A stretch of 64,000 nucleotides of DNA from Methanomassiliicoccus sp. (GCA_018262895.1 JADFDJ010000001.1:1-64000), one strand, 5' to 3'; counted from the first letter of the stretch, positions 9,502 through 17,875 are shown. Notes: a model not told the origin generated them from the letters alone. Translations and numbers: made by a program.

Positions 9502-10992
9502 ATGGAGAATGTATCTGAAGAGAAGGGCAACCGCACTGGAGCGATACTGCTTATACTGGCCAGCATGGCCATGATTTCCATGTTCGTGGAGATCATGATC
9601 GTCCCGGCGCTGCCTACCATGGCCCAGGACTTCCCGACACAGGTTGACTGGCTGCCCTGGGTGCTCTCTATCTACATGCTAGTGGGTGCCGTGGCCACCC
9701 CCCTCGTCGGTAAGCTCGGCGACATCCACGGGAAGAAGAGGGTCCTCATAGTCGTCATGTCGCTGTACGTCGTGGCCCTGCTGGGCAGCGGCTTCTCCCT
9801 TGAGATCTCTGACGCCCTCCTGGGCGAGCGGAACATCTTCGTCCTGCTGTTCTTCCGGGCGATGCAGGGCATGGGCATGGGCATGTTCACCCTGGCCTTC
9901 GGCATAGTCAGGGACACCTTCCCCAAGGAAAGGATACCGGTGGCCATAGGCATGATCTCGGCGATGTTCTCCGTTGGTGTCAGCATCGGCCTGGTAGGCG
10001 GCGGCTACATCACCTCGGTGGCGAGGTGGACCGATGCCTTCCACGTCATCGTTCCTTTCTTCGTGGTGCTCACCGTGGCGGCGGCCTACCTCATCCATGA
10101 TCCCCGCTACACGAGGAAGGGGAGCCTGGACGTGCCGGGCGCGGCCACCCTGGGCATCGGTGTCGTAGCCCTCCTGCTGGCGCTAACAGAAGGCGACAGG
10201 TGGGGGTGGGGCAGCGGTGCAATACTCGGACTGTTCGCCGCCTCCCTTGTCGCGCTCGTCGTCTTCGTGCTCATCGAGCGGCGTACCAAGGACCCCATCG
10301 TCAGGCCGTCCCTCCTCGCCAACCGGGGCATCCTCGGCGGTAACATCGTGGCGCTGTTCGTGGGCCTCACCATGTTCATGGTCTACCAGACCGTCCCCTT
10401 CTTCCTGGAGACCCCCACCGCCGCAGGCGGGTACTTCGGTCTCACCGATACCTTCACCGTCGGTCTGTACATGTTCCCCAGCGCCATCGCCCAGCTGTTC
10501 TTCGGGCCCTACGGCGGGAAGATGTCCAAGAGGATAGGGCCGTCCAACGTGCTGGCCATCGGCATGGCCATAATGACCGCGGGCTTCATATCGCTGGTGT
10601 TCCTCAACTCCGACTTCTGGCAGCTCACCGCTTCCATGGTGATCTTCGGCTCGGGGGTCTCGCTGTGCATGGTGTCCATGATCAACGTGGTGGTGGAGGC
10701 GGCACCGCAGAGCGAGTTCGGCGTGGCCTCGGGCATGAACACCCTTTTCCGCATCGTGGGCGGCTCCATCGGCCCGGTGCTGGCAGCGGTCATCCTAACG
10801 GCGAACTCCTTCCAGTACCAGGTGGCGCCGACGGTGTTCGTGGAGCTGTACAAGGTCGATGGCTACATCCAGGCATGGTGGGTGGGCTTCGCCCTGGCCC
10901 TAGTGGGCCTGGCCGCGGCCATCGTCCTCCGTCCCAAGCCTCAGGCTTTTGAGGAGAAAGCCGCGGTGAGAGCCTCTTCCGAGAACGAGTGA
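9502..10992 (+). CDS. MFS multidrug exporter, DHA2 (EmrB/QacA) type
   Basis: About 496 residues with some 14 hydrophobic helices, the DHA2 size and pattern. Loop 2-3 has the MFS motif GKLGDIHGKKRV. RAMQGMGMGM and a motif-C-like GPVLAA region are also visible. Such pumps expel drugs or amphiphilic compounds using the proton gradient; the substrate cannot be read from sequence. The frame is open from 9313, with a second ATG at 9407. I prefer ATG 9502 because the first helix starts about ten residues later and GTAAATACTC near 9467-9476 sits where a TATA box for a leaderless mRNA would be. The gene is divergent from the surface protein upstream. Confidence 0.85.
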   Translation: MENVSEEKGNRTGAILLILASMAMISMFVEIMIVPALPTMAQDFPTQVDWLPWVLSIYMLVGAVATPLVGKLGDIHGKKRVLIVVMSLYVVALLGSGFSLEISDALLGERNIFVLLFFRAMQGMGMGMFTLAFGIVRDTFPKERIPVAIGMISAMFSVGVSIGLVGGGYITSVARWTDAFHVIVPFFVVLTVAAAYLIHDPRYTRKGSLDVPGAATLGIGVVALLLALTEGDRWGWGSGAILGLFAASLVALVVFVLIERRTKDPIVRPSLLANRGILGGNIVALFVGLTMFMVYQTVPFFLETPTAAGGYFGLTDTFTVGLYMFPSAIAQLFFGPYGGKMSKRIGPSNVLAIGMAIMTAGFISLVFLNSDFWQLTASMVIFGSGVSLCMVSMINVVVEAAPQSEFGVASGMNTLFRIVGGSIGPVLAAVILTANSFQYQVAPTVFVELYKVDGYIQAWWVGFALALVGLAAAIVLRPKPQAFEEKAAVRASSENE

Positions 10993-11037
10993 GCAGACCC
11001 GCAAGGCTCTTATCCATCACCGACCGTAGGGCACTGG

Positions 11038-12069
11038 ATGGCAGAGAGAGTGACCCTAAGGGCGTGCCCCTACTGCGGCAGCATGGACACGCACCCCGCG
11101 CTGCTGTTCGGCGGACCGCTGCCGTGGGTGGACCACAACGACGGCGGGTACCAGTGCCGAAGCTGCGGTAAGACCGCGGTGCCCCTGGACTTCGATTCGC
11201 TGGAGGACCTGTCCGCCTTCCAGAAGAGCATCAAGGCCGTGGCCGGCGGCAAGGCCGACGACTTCATCCACCTTCCCATAATGCCGGTGGACACCGCGTC
11301 CCTGTTCAACGTCCCTGTGCTCAAGTACTCCGTGGGGCAGGTCGCCAGCGTGGTGGAGGTGGATTGGGACGGAGGCTACCGGGTCCGGGGGAAGAGCGCC
11401 AGGTTCTCCCGCTACTGGTCCGCGGTGCAGAGCCCCCGGTACTCTGCCAAGGAGGTCATGCTGCTGGACCTCGCGGGGGTCCGGGACGGGCATCCCAACT
11501 TCGACGTTCTCAAGAAGCTCATCAAGACCAGGTACCAGGTGTGGCTGGACCTTGGGGTCAGGGACCTGGACGACGTATTCGACGCCTTCACCATGGACGT
11601 GGCCCGGACGGTCATCGGAAGCCTCACCGTGCCCGACCTGGATGTGTTCGAGGAGGCCTTCGAGATCTCCGACCGCGTCGTGCCCTGCCTCCACTGGTCG
11701 CGGGAGGTGCTGTGGTCCCACCGGGACGTCGGCCCCCGGGACCTGGGGAGGGCCATCGCCGCCATGAGGGACATCGGCTTCGACACCATCGGGGTCATCG
11801 ACATGACCCGCCTGGGCAGGGGGCAGGGAGTGGACCGTGGCCTGGTGGACAGGCTGTCGGGGATGGAGGGCGGGATGATCGTCGGGGGAGGGGTGAACGA
11901 GAAGGACCTCGACCTCATCCGCGCCTCGGGCCTCAAAGGGGCGTTCATGGACCCCTTCACCCCGGTCATCGGGGACCTCATCCTCGAGGAGGAGCGGGAG
12001 CTGCCGACGGACGACGTGGCCCCGGCCGTGCGACCGCTGGCAAGGAACAACGCCGTTCCGGGCGAGTGA
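11038..12069 (+). CDS. Zinc-ribbon plus HisA/HisF-related TIM-barrel protein
   Basis: 343 residues. The N-terminus is a four-Cys zinc ribbon (C10, C13, C40, C43 in CPYCGS and CRSCGK). From about residue 80 the sequence matches the archaeal proFAR-isomerase-related group (COG1411/HisAF_rel): LLDLAGVRDGHPNF, VWLDLGVRDLDD, a phosphate-loop-like IVGGGVNEKDL and a last strand before GAFMDP. These proteins are distinct from the true histidine enzymes and have no proven reaction. Fusion to a zinc ribbon is not part of HisA. The gene lies 45 bp after the MFS gene and about 100 bp before the MtaA-like gene on the same strand. A role in one-carbon or cofactor metabolism is only a guess. Confidence 0.7.
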   Translation: MAERVTLRACPYCGSMDTHPALLFGGPLPWVDHNDGGYQCRSCGKTAVPLDFDSLEDLSAFQKSIKAVAGGKADDFIHLPIMPVDTASLFNVPVLKYSVGQVASVVEVDWDGGYRVRGKSARFSRYWSAVQSPRYSAKEVMLLDLAGVRDGHPNFDVLKKLIKTRYQVWLDLGVRDLDDVFDAFTMDVARTVIGSLTVPDLDVFEEAFEISDRVVPCLHWSREVLWSHRDVGPRDLGRAIAAMRDIGFDTIGVIDMTRLGRGQGVDRGLVDRLSGMEGGMIVGGGVNEKDLDLIRASGLKGAFMDPFTPVIGDLILEEERELPTDDVAPAVRPLARNNAVPGE

Positions 12070-12193
12070 TCCAGGCCCCCATTCTCCCGTTGGCATCGGA
12101 TGCCGTTCACTTTTCCCCCAGGACCTCTGCCATTTTTTTCTCTCCTTCGTTGAGAGGATACCTTGAAGTTAGGTGAGCGTTCATTCACCGCAG

Positions 12194-13204
12194 ATGCGGG
12201 ACCGTCTATTGGCTGCTCTTGATCGGCAGGGGGTGGACCGCCCTCCCTGCGTCAGCTCCGGCCAGACGGCCATTTTGGAGCTCCAGAGGGCGGTGGGCGC
12301 TCTCTGGCCCCAGGCCCACCAGGATGCCGAGCTTATGGCGCGGTTGGCGATGGCCGCGGTGGAGATGGGGGGACAGGAGGGAGCAAGGGTCCCCTTCGAG
12401 ACCACGGTGGACGCCTCCGCGTTCGGGGCAGGGGTAGCCATGGGAGGCCCGACCAAGCATCCCTATGTCAGCTGGCATCCTCTCGCCGACCATGAGAAGC
12501 TGGACGTGGCGCAACTGCCGGACCCGCGCAGGGACGGCCGCTCCCCGGTGGTCCTGGAGGCGGTCCGGAAATTGAGTGGCGGCCAGGTACCGGTGCTGTG
12601 CGCGGTGACCGCGCCCTTCACCCTGACCTGCATGCTGCGGGGGGAGCGGGAGACGATGATGGACCTGATCGTCGATCCCACCTACATCCACAACGTCATG
12701 GCATTGGCCGAGAAGTTCTCCCTGTCATTCGTGGAGGCGGCGGTGGAGGAGGGAGCGGACGTTATCGTGGTGGAGGACACCTGGGCGAGCGGGGAGATCC
12801 TGTCATCGCAGCAGTATGAGGGGTTCGCGCTTCCGGGAGAGCGGGCGTTGACCTCGAAGGTCCGGGAGCTGGGCGCGCGGTCCATCCTGCAGCTCTGCGG
12901 CCATCCCATGCTCAACCTGCCGCTGATGGCCAAGTGCGGCGCGAACGGTGTATCGGTCCATCAGATGGTCGACCTCAAGGAGGCGAGGGCCGTGCTGGGC
13001 GATGGCCTCGCACTGGTGGGTAGCATAGATCCCAAGGACATGGTGCTGCAGTCGCCGGAGAGGATCATGGAGCTAAGCAAGAAGTGCATGGACGGAGGTA
13101 TCGATATACTGTCCCCGGCCTGCGGCCTGGACCCCACCGCCTCCCTGCGGAACCTGCAGGCCATGGCCGAGGCCGCCAAGAGCTTCCGGCCGGGGGAGGG
13201 TTAA
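12194..13204 (+). CDS. MtaA/MtbA-family methylcobamide:CoM methyltransferase homologue with altered zinc site
   Basis: About 336 residues of the uroporphyrinogen decarboxylase-like fold (MtaA/CmuA group). In methanogens MtaA/MtbA move a methyl group from a corrinoid protein to coenzyme M using a zinc held by an HxC pair and a distal Cys. Here the region reads ILQLCGHP, so the His is replaced by Gln (Q233). C235 and the distal Cys in LSPACGLDP (C310) are kept, as is the EDTWASGE stretch. I start at ATG 12194 because MRDRLLAALDRQGVDRP aligns with family starts; a GTG at 12173 is also possible. No corrinoid protein or MtaB/MttB-like partner is adjacent. It may be a methyltransferase with another acceptor or a non-canonical metal site. 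Confidence 0.75.
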   Translation: MRDRLLAALDRQGVDRPPCVSSGQTAILELQRAVGALWPQAHQDAELMARLAMAAVEMGGQEGARVPFETTVDASAFGAGVAMGGPTKHPYVSWHPLADHEKLDVAQLPDPRRDGRSPVVLEAVRKLSGGQVPVLCAVTAPFTLTCMLRGERETMMDLIVDPTYIHNVMALAEKFSLSFVEAAVEEGADVIVVEDTWASGEILSSQQYEGFALPGERALTSKVRELGARSILQLCGHPMLNLPLMAKCGANGVSVHQMVDLKEARAVLGDGLALVGSIDPKDMVLQSPERIMELSKKCMDGGIDILSPACGLDPTASLRNLQAMAEAAKSFRPGEG

Positions 13205-13555
13205 GAGCGCTCATTGGACCTTATGAGACAAAACGGTGCTTGCTGGACGTGCAGGGAGATAAGAAACATCAGGCAATTCTAGGCCATCAAGGGCTGTTTT
13301 TAAATAAGATAGACGAATAGTAACTTCCGGGATGCATATCACATTCCATGCTTGTATCAACGGTGCTTCGGGAGCTGACAACGCTTCAGCTTGTTCCAAT
13401 GCCCATGCTCCGTTCACGAGAGGGGCTGGCGCGACGTCATGGTCGTCAGAGTTCCTTTGGATGGGCTGGTTTAAGCGAGAAGCGTATAGCAACGCCTCCC
13501 AAAGCCAAGCCCCACGCCTGGTCGGCCATGAATTCACGTTGCTGTCGAGGTGGGC
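13205..13555. other. Intergenic region with a likely promoter and long leader
   Basis: No convincing gene is present. CTGTTTTTAAATAAG near 13291-13305 looks like an archaeal TATA region. A start about 25-30 bp later would give an mRNA leader of more than 200 nt before the surface protein at 13556. The leader is GC-rich and could fold, but I recognise no known riboswitch. Confidence 0.35.
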
Positions 13556-15280
13556 ATGAAGGCCGGGGCCATCATCCTGTGCGCCTTGCTGCTCGCGGTA
13601 TCGCTCAGCGGAACGGTGTCCGCTGCCGACAGCACCGATACCTGTGCCTTCCTGTTCGACTTCGGGGACGGCAGAACGTACTGGACCGATGTGCCCCTGG
13701 TAGCGGGGATGACCGGATACGATGTCTTCGTCAACGCCACGGAGGTGTTCGGCTTCTCCCAGACCAACATCTTCTTGGAGGAGTGGGGCCACCAGATCAT
13801 GAGCATCGAGGGCTACAGCGGCAACTACAACTTCTCCGACCCGAACGCCCCCTACGATTTCTGGCGACTGCTGAAGTGGGAGAGGTCCAGCAACAGCTGG
13901 ATATGGTCGGCGACCCTCCTGGATGGCATCAATCCCACCACTACCGATGCCATAGCGTTCATATTCACAAGGTGGACGTACATGGGCCCGCCGACCTCCA
14001 CTCCCTCCGACCGCGACACCTGGATCACTGAAAGGGGAGATTATTCCAACACCGGCAGCTTGCTTAGCTACGCACCGTCGAGCATAGACCCCAAGTGGTC
14101 GAAGGACCTGGGCAACGGGGCCGTGGATGCGACCGCGATATACGCCGCGGGGCGGCTGTACGTGGTGACCAGCGGGAACAGCGCCGACGGGACGACCTAC
14201 AGCACCAATGGCAAGATATTCTGCCTCACTGGGTCCGGCGACGTGGTGTGGAGCGAGGAGCTGGGCAACGGCCATCATGTGGCCGCTCCCATGTACTGGA
14301 ACGGCTATATTTACGTGCCCTCCGCTGACGGTAAACTTTATGCGTTCAACGCCGAGAACGGGCTCAAGAGATGGAGCTATAACACCGGAACGTCTGTTGC
14401 TGGCATCGTCTCCTCCCCCGTGATGTACCAGAACCTCATCATCGTGGCCAACGAGGACGGCAACGTCGTAGCGGTGGACCAGTCCGGGGCTCTCAAGTGG
14501 AGCGAGAAGCTTGCCACGACCGTGAGCAAATCACCGGCCGTCCGCAACGGCCTCCTGCTGATCAGCGGCGATGACGGTACCCTGTACGCGCTGGCCGGCG
14601 ACGGGAAAGGGCAGGAGTGGAGCGTACCGCTGGGAAGCAAGGTCACCTCCTCGCCGATCGCCACCGCGGATCAGGTCCTGGTGTCGTACGCCTCGGGCTC
14701 GGGAGGCGGAGTGGCGGCCGTCAACTTCGACGGTGACCTGGAGTGGAAGGCCGAGACCGGTAGCGCTCCGGGCTCTGCGGCGCTCACCTCCGAGGGAGTG
14801 GTGACGGTATCAGGGGAAGGTCTGACCCTGGTGGATCTCAACGGCACCGAGAAGTGGACGACGTCGATAGGATCGGCGAGCTCGGGGAGCACGGTGGTTG
14901 CGGTCGAAGGGATGAGCTACGTAGTGACCGGCGAAGGCGGAAGCAAGATCACCGCGGTGGACAGCGATGGAGCGGTGGCATGGACCGAAGACATAGCGGA
15001 CGCTGCGATACTGGGTGCGCCGTCCATGTCCAACGGTTCGATGTACCTGCCGTCTAGTGGCGGCAGCTTGCTCGCGTACTCGTTCGTCGACCTCCAGCGT
15101 GAAGGGGGGAACGGTGGCAACGGAGGCGGCGATAACGGAGGCTCATCGAACGGGGGACAGGGCGGAGGAACAGTGGGCGGAGAGAGCAACAATCCCATAT
15201 GGATCGCGGGCGTGGCTGCCCTGGTGCTGCTGGCTATGGCCACCATCTATGTGAGATGGCACAAGAAGAAATCGTCGTAA
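13556..15280 (+). CDS. Secreted PQQ-like beta-propeller surface protein with C-terminal anchor
   Basis: 574 residues. The frame opens at GTG 13550, but that codon is part of the ribosome-binding site (GAGGTG at 13547-13552) for ATG 13556, which I choose. Residues 1-25 form a signal peptide. Residues about 30-145 (FLFDFGDGRTYW, GYDVFVNATEVFG) resemble the DUF4430/transcobalamin-C-like domain; this is inferred. Residues about 175-515 form a beta-propeller of PQQ_2-like repeats such as GKLYAFNAENGLKRW and GTLYALAGDGKGQEW. A Gly/Asn-rich linker, one membrane helix and a basic HKKKSS tail follow. The protein should sit outside the cell, anchored at its C-terminus. Binding of a small ligand or partner protein is plausible; catalysis is not evident. 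Confidence 0.8.
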   Translation: MKAGAIILCALLLAVSLSGTVSAADSTDTCAFLFDFGDGRTYWTDVPLVAGMTGYDVFVNATEVFGFSQTNIFLEEWGHQIMSIEGYSGNYNFSDPNAPYDFWRLLKWERSSNSWIWSATLLDGINPTTTDAIAFIFTRWTYMGPPTSTPSDRDTWITERGDYSNTGSLLSYAPSSIDPKWSKDLGNGAVDATAIYAAGRLYVVTSGNSADGTTYSTNGKIFCLTGSGDVVWSEELGNGHHVAAPMYWNGYIYVPSADGKLYAFNAENGLKRWSYNTGTSVAGIVSSPVMYQNLIIVANEDGNVVAVDQSGALKWSEKLATTVSKSPAVRNGLLLISGDDGTLYALAGDGKGQEWSVPLGSKVTSSPIATADQVLVSYASGSGGGVAAVNFDGDLEWKAETGSAPGSAALTSEGVVTVSGEGLTLVDLNGTEKWTTSIGSASSGSTVVAVEGMSYVVTGEGGSKITAVDSDGAVAWTEDIADAAILGAPSMSNGSMYLPSSGGSLLAYSFVDLQREGGNGGNGGGDNGGSSNGGQGGGTVGGESNNPIWIAGVAALVLLAMATIYVRWHKKKSS

Positions 15281-15387
15281 CGGCGATCGCTCCACTATCT
15301 GGTCAGAGAAACAATTCAATCTTTTTTAAAACGTATACCATAATTTCTCGTCGCGAATGTTCAGCCTCATAGGTGGTGGTGCCGGTC

Positions 15388-15720
15388 ATGACTTCGAAAG
15401 TTAAGGTCAACATGTTCCCGTGCGAGAACACCTCGCTCATCGAAGTGAGCAAGAACGACGATGGGGACTTCGAGCTCAAGATCACGAGCACCTGCCACAA
15501 GGCCGTGAGGTTCGTGGAGGGCCTTGGCCCGCTCACCATCTTCGACCTAACCGACAAGGCGAACAGCAAGGTCTTTCGAAACTTCATCGATTCTGAGATG
15601 AGCGCCAACTGCCTTCTCCTGCCAGGGGTCATGACCGCGGCGTGGGTGGAGGCGGGCATGATCGCCCGGTCGATGACCAGAAAGAAGATACCTCTGAACA
15701 TCGAGTTCGTCGACGAGTGA
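15388..15720 (+). CDS. Small conserved three-cysteine archaeal protein, function unknown
   Basis: 110 residues. ATG 15388 is preceded by AGGTGGTG; an in-frame GTG at 15373 would add five residues. The order of elements is VKVNMFPCENTS, LKITSTCHKAV and SANCLLLPGVMTAAWVEAG. It resembles a family of small methanogen proteins (DUF6951-like) in which three Cys are spaced the same way. The Cys pattern suggests metal or cluster binding but no reaction is known. It precedes the ArsP-like permease by about 100 bp on the same strand, with a separate promoter in between. Confidence 0.55.
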   Translation: MTSKVKVNMFPCENTSLIEVSKNDDGDFELKITSTCHKAVRFVEGLGPLTIFDLTDKANSKVFRNFIDSEMSANCLLLPGVMTAAWVEAGMIARSMTRKKIPLNIEFVDE

Positions 15721-15771
15721 GAGGTGGGGCCGGCCGCCTGAGGGGCGCGCCGTACTATGGAGCGAAATCCA

Positions 15772-15779
15772 TTAATAAT
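15772..15779 (+). promoter_or_regulatory. Putative TATA box of the ArsP-like permease gene
   Basis: TTAATAAT lies in an AT-rich island about 24 bp upstream of the TTCAA-N6-TTGAA inverted repeat. Transcription should therefore start inside that repeat, the same geometry as at acr3. Confidence 0.5.
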
Positions 15780-15795
15780 CAGATTGTAATCTATC

Positions 15796-15811
15796 TTCAA
15801 AATTAATTGAA
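15796..15811. promoter_or_regulatory. Putative ArsR operator TTCAA-N6-TTGAA upstream of the permease
   Basis: TTCAAAATTAATTGAA carries 5-bp inverted half-sites spaced by six bases, 10 bp before ATG 15822. The same half-sites and spacing occur in front of acr3 (17974-17989). An arsR gene lies between the two target genes. ArsR proteins bind such inverted repeats and release on As(III)/Sb(III) binding. The pairing of this site with this ArsR is inferred. Confidence 0.6.
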
Positions 15812-15821
15812 ATGTATCCCC

Positions 15822-16898
15822 ATGGCCGATATCCTGCTTGATCCTCTGCTGAGCGGGCTCAACAGCCTGCTGGACTATCTGTCCCAGCACGTGCTCACCT
15901 GCCTCATCCCCGCTTTCTTCATAGCTGGGGCCATCGCCGCCTTCATCAAGAAGGATGCCATCCTCAGGTACTTCGGACCGAAGACCAAGAAGTACATCTC
16001 CTACCCCGTGGCGGCCGTCTCCGGCACCGTGCTGGCGGTGTGCAGCTGCACCATTCTGCCCCTGTTCGCCGGCATATACAAGAAAGGTAGCGGCCTTGGA
16101 CCGGCGGCCACGTTCCTGTTCTCGGGACCTGCCATCAACGTCCTGGCCATCGTGTACACCGCCCAGGTGCTTGGATACGACATCGGGCTGGCCCGGGCGG
16201 TCACCGCCGTCCTCCTGTCCATGGTGATCGGCCTGTGCATGTCCGTCGTCTTCCGCAAGGATGAGGAAAGACGGGCGTCGGAGGGGAGCGACGTGAAGAT
16301 GCCTTCCATGGGCTCAGTTCAGGAGGACAGGCCCAGGTGGGTGGTGCCTTCGTTCTTCATCCTCCTCATCGCCATCCTGCTCATCGGCTCTTCGAAATTA
16401 GACTGGGTGCCCAAGCTCGCCCTCGTCTACGTCCTGACCCTGGCAGTAGCCGTCATCCTCATCTACTTCTTCTATAAGGACGAGGTGACGGAGTGGGGCA
16501 TGGAGACCTGGGATCTCACGAAAAAGATCTTTCCCATACTCATCGCCGGTACCTTCGTGGTCGGGATCATCGCCTACTTCATCCCTGCGGAGACGTTCCG
16601 TCCGTACCTGGGCGGCAACTCCCTGCCCTCCACCTTCCTTGCCTCCATTATCGGGGGGCTGCTGTACATGCCCACCCTGCTTGAGGTCCCCATAATCGGC
16701 ACGACCTTCGGTTACTCCACGGGGGTGATGGGGGGAGGTCCGGCACTGGCCCTGCTGCTGACCGGCCCATCGCTCAGCCTGCCGTCGATCGTGGTCCTGT
16801 CCCGCCTAATGGGTGCGAAGAAGACTATGGTTTACATCCTGCTGGTGGTGGCCTTCTCCACCATCGTCTCGTTCATTTACGGCCAGCTGTTCGGGTGA
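15822..16898 (+). CDS. ArsP-like membrane permease (PF03773/DUF318)
   Basis: 358 residues with about eight to nine membrane helices. The sequence has the family hallmark AVCSCTILPLFAGIYKKG (C74, C76) and a second-half GGLLYMPTLLEVPIIG block. Characterised ArsP proteins export trivalent organoarsenicals using a Cys pair; many other permeases in this family have no known substrate. I choose ATG 15822; the frame also opens at a TTG inside the putative operator. A small thioredoxin-like gene follows about 250 bp downstream and ArsR and Acr3 lie next to it, supporting a role in export of arsenic or a similar metalloid. Confidence 0.8.
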   Translation: MADILLDPLLSGLNSLLDYLSQHVLTCLIPAFFIAGAIAAFIKKDAILRYFGPKTKKYISYPVAAVSGTVLAVCSCTILPLFAGIYKKGSGLGPAATFLFSGPAINVLAIVYTAQVLGYDIGLARAVTAVLLSMVIGLCMSVVFRKDEERRASEGSDVKMPSMGSVQEDRPRWVVPSFFILLIAILLIGSSKLDWVPKLALVYVLTLAVAVILIYFFYKDEVTEWGMETWDLTKKIFPILIAGTFVVGIIAYFIPAETFRPYLGGNSLPSTFLASIIGGLLYMPTLLEVPIIGTTFGYSTGVMGGGPALALLLTGPSLSLPSIVVLSRLMGAKKTMVYILLVVAFSTIVSFIYGQLFG

Positions 16899-16914
16899 TC
16901 ACTTGGTAGATCCT

Positions 16915-16924
16915 CACCTAGGTG
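16915..16924. repeat. 10-bp palindrome CACCTAGGTG after the permease gene
   Basis: A perfect palindrome starting 17 bp after the permease stop. It may be chance, part of a terminator, or a protein-binding site. Confidence 0.3.
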
Positions 16925-16962
16925 TTCCGGCTCATGCGATCGATTATCTTAGTGATGCCAGG

Positions 16963-17151
16963 ATGAGCAGGCAAGATTTTCAGCTGGTACGACCGGATCC
17001 GTCCTTCCGGAAAATTGCCCTGGAAGGTTCCGAGAATGCATGGGGTTCGAAGAGAGAAATGCATAAGGAAGAGGACGATAACTATATCTCGTCCAGCAGA
17101 GAGCTGAAAAACATCATCACGCTAATTAAGGTACCCATAAGGAGGAAATGA
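16963..17151 (+). CDS. Possible small charged protein, 62 residues
   Basis: The frame from ATG 16963 runs 62 codons to TGA 17149-17151, ending one base before the start of the thioredoxin gene. It is rich in Lys, Arg, Glu and Asp (ALEGSENAWGSKREM, KEEDDNYISSSREL) with no membrane segment or known motif. The last codons contain the AGGAGGAAA that serves as ribosome-binding site for the next gene. Translational coupling would fit, but the frame may be chance: start context is weak and the base composition is more AT-rich than the neighbours. Confidence 0.25.
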   Translation: MSRQDFQLVRPDPSFRKIALEGSENAWGSKREMHKEEDDNYISSSRELKNIITLIKVPIRRK

Positions 17152-17152
17152 G

Positions 17153-17398
17153 ATGGCAACTAGGATAGAGGTTCTGGGAACCGGGTGCGCGAAGTGCAAG
17201 AGGCTGCTCAAGAACGCTGAGGAAGCGGTAAAGGAGCTGGGGCTGAACATCGAGGTCGCCAAGATCGAGGACCTTCATGAGATCGCCCGCAGGGGCGTCA
17301 TGATGACCCCTGGCCTGGTCATCGACGGAGAGGTCGTGGCCGTAGGCCGGGTCCCCGGTGTCGATGAGATCAAGAAATTGCTGTCTGGCGGGAAGTAG
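17153..17398 (+). CDS. Small redox thioredoxin-like protein (Thioredoxin_3 family)
   Basis: 81 residues, the size of the small archaeal thioredoxins of the MTH895/TM0996 type (PF13192). The active site is GTGCAKCKRL (C12, C15). MMTPGLVIDGEVVAVGRVP holds the cis-Pro, and the helix KKLL closes the fold. A strong ribosome-binding site, AGGAGGAAA, precedes ATG 17153. These proteins commonly sit next to PF03773 permeases. It probably keeps the permease Cys pair or the metalloid cargo reduced; that is an inference from context. It is convergent with arsR, ending 45 bp from it. Confidence 0.85.
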   Translation: MATRIEVLGTGCAKCKRLLKNAEEAVKELGLNIEVAKIEDLHEIARRGVMMTPGLVIDGEVVAVGRVPGVDEIKKLLSGGK

Positions 17399-17443
17399 GG
17401 GTGACCAGTAGCCCAGCAGGGTTCAGCCCTGAAGGGCGCGTTC

Positions 17444-17836
17444 TCACTCCCGAGCGCGGGCGAGGCGGTCCACGACGGAGAGGCCCAGCTCGCTGAGCAT
17501 GTAGATGCGCCACTTCTTGCGCGAGGACCATGTCACCAGCTTGGCCTCCTCCAGGACGCTGAGGTGGTACGATAGCTTGGAGTCTGAGAGCGAAGTGATC
17601 TCCTTGAGAATGCAGGGGCACAGGTCGGCGATCTGCAGGGCGTGAAGTATCTGCAGGCGAATGGGGTCGGACAAGGATTGGAACAGCTTGGCCTCCTCGG
17701 TAACGTCCTCTCGGCCAGGTACCCGGGATCTCAGCCCTTCCAGCCCGCCCAGCTTCTCCATCGTTGCTGCCATCTCGTCAGGAAGATTGAGGATATCGGT
17801 GCAGCACTCCTTGTCCGCGGAACATTTCGTTGACAT
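17444..17836 (-). CDS. arsR: ArsR-family metalloid-responsive repressor
   Basis: 130 residues. The winged helix-turn-helix spans about 45-120: LFQSLSDPIRLQILHAL, then DLCPCILKEI with C73 and C75 in the position of the classic arsenic-sensing ELCVC site, and the recognition region SKLSYHLSVLEEAKLV. An extra N-terminal tail has C5, C11 and C12, which could give a third ligand as in other ArsR branches. It lies between the permease/thioredoxin genes and acr3 and is divergent from acr3. The repressor is likely to act on the two TTCAA-N6-TTGAA sites and perhaps on its own promoter. Confidence 0.88.
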   Translation of the reverse strand: MSTKCSADKECCTDILNLPDEMAATMEKLGGLEGLRSRVPGREDVTEEAKLFQSLSDPIRLQILHALQIADLCPCILKEITSLSDSKLSYHLSVLEEAKLVTWSSRKKWRIYMLSELGLSVVDRLARARE

Positions 17837-17856
17837 TTCTATTCACCGGGTTGGTC

Positions 17857-17875
17857 TAAGATATTGGACATCTTA
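17857..17875. promoter_or_regulatory. Inverted repeat TAAGAT-N7-ATCTTA in front of arsR
   Basis: Perfect 6-bp arms lie 21 bp upstream of the arsR ATG, where transcription of arsR should begin. The sequence differs from the TTCAA-N6-TTGAA sites. It could be an autoregulatory site for ArsR or the target of another factor. Confidence 0.45.

Noticed and set aside
9237-9620. N-terminal extension of the BspA/FN3 surface protein
   Set aside because: The extension lies over the MFS gene start and does not look like a signal peptide; a good ribosome-binding site and signal peptide mark ATG 9236.
11056-12096. 346-codon frame opposite the HisAF-related gene
   Set aside because: Composition is dominated by His, Gly, Val and Pro, typical of antisense reading of a GC-rich gene; the plus-strand protein has clear family motifs.
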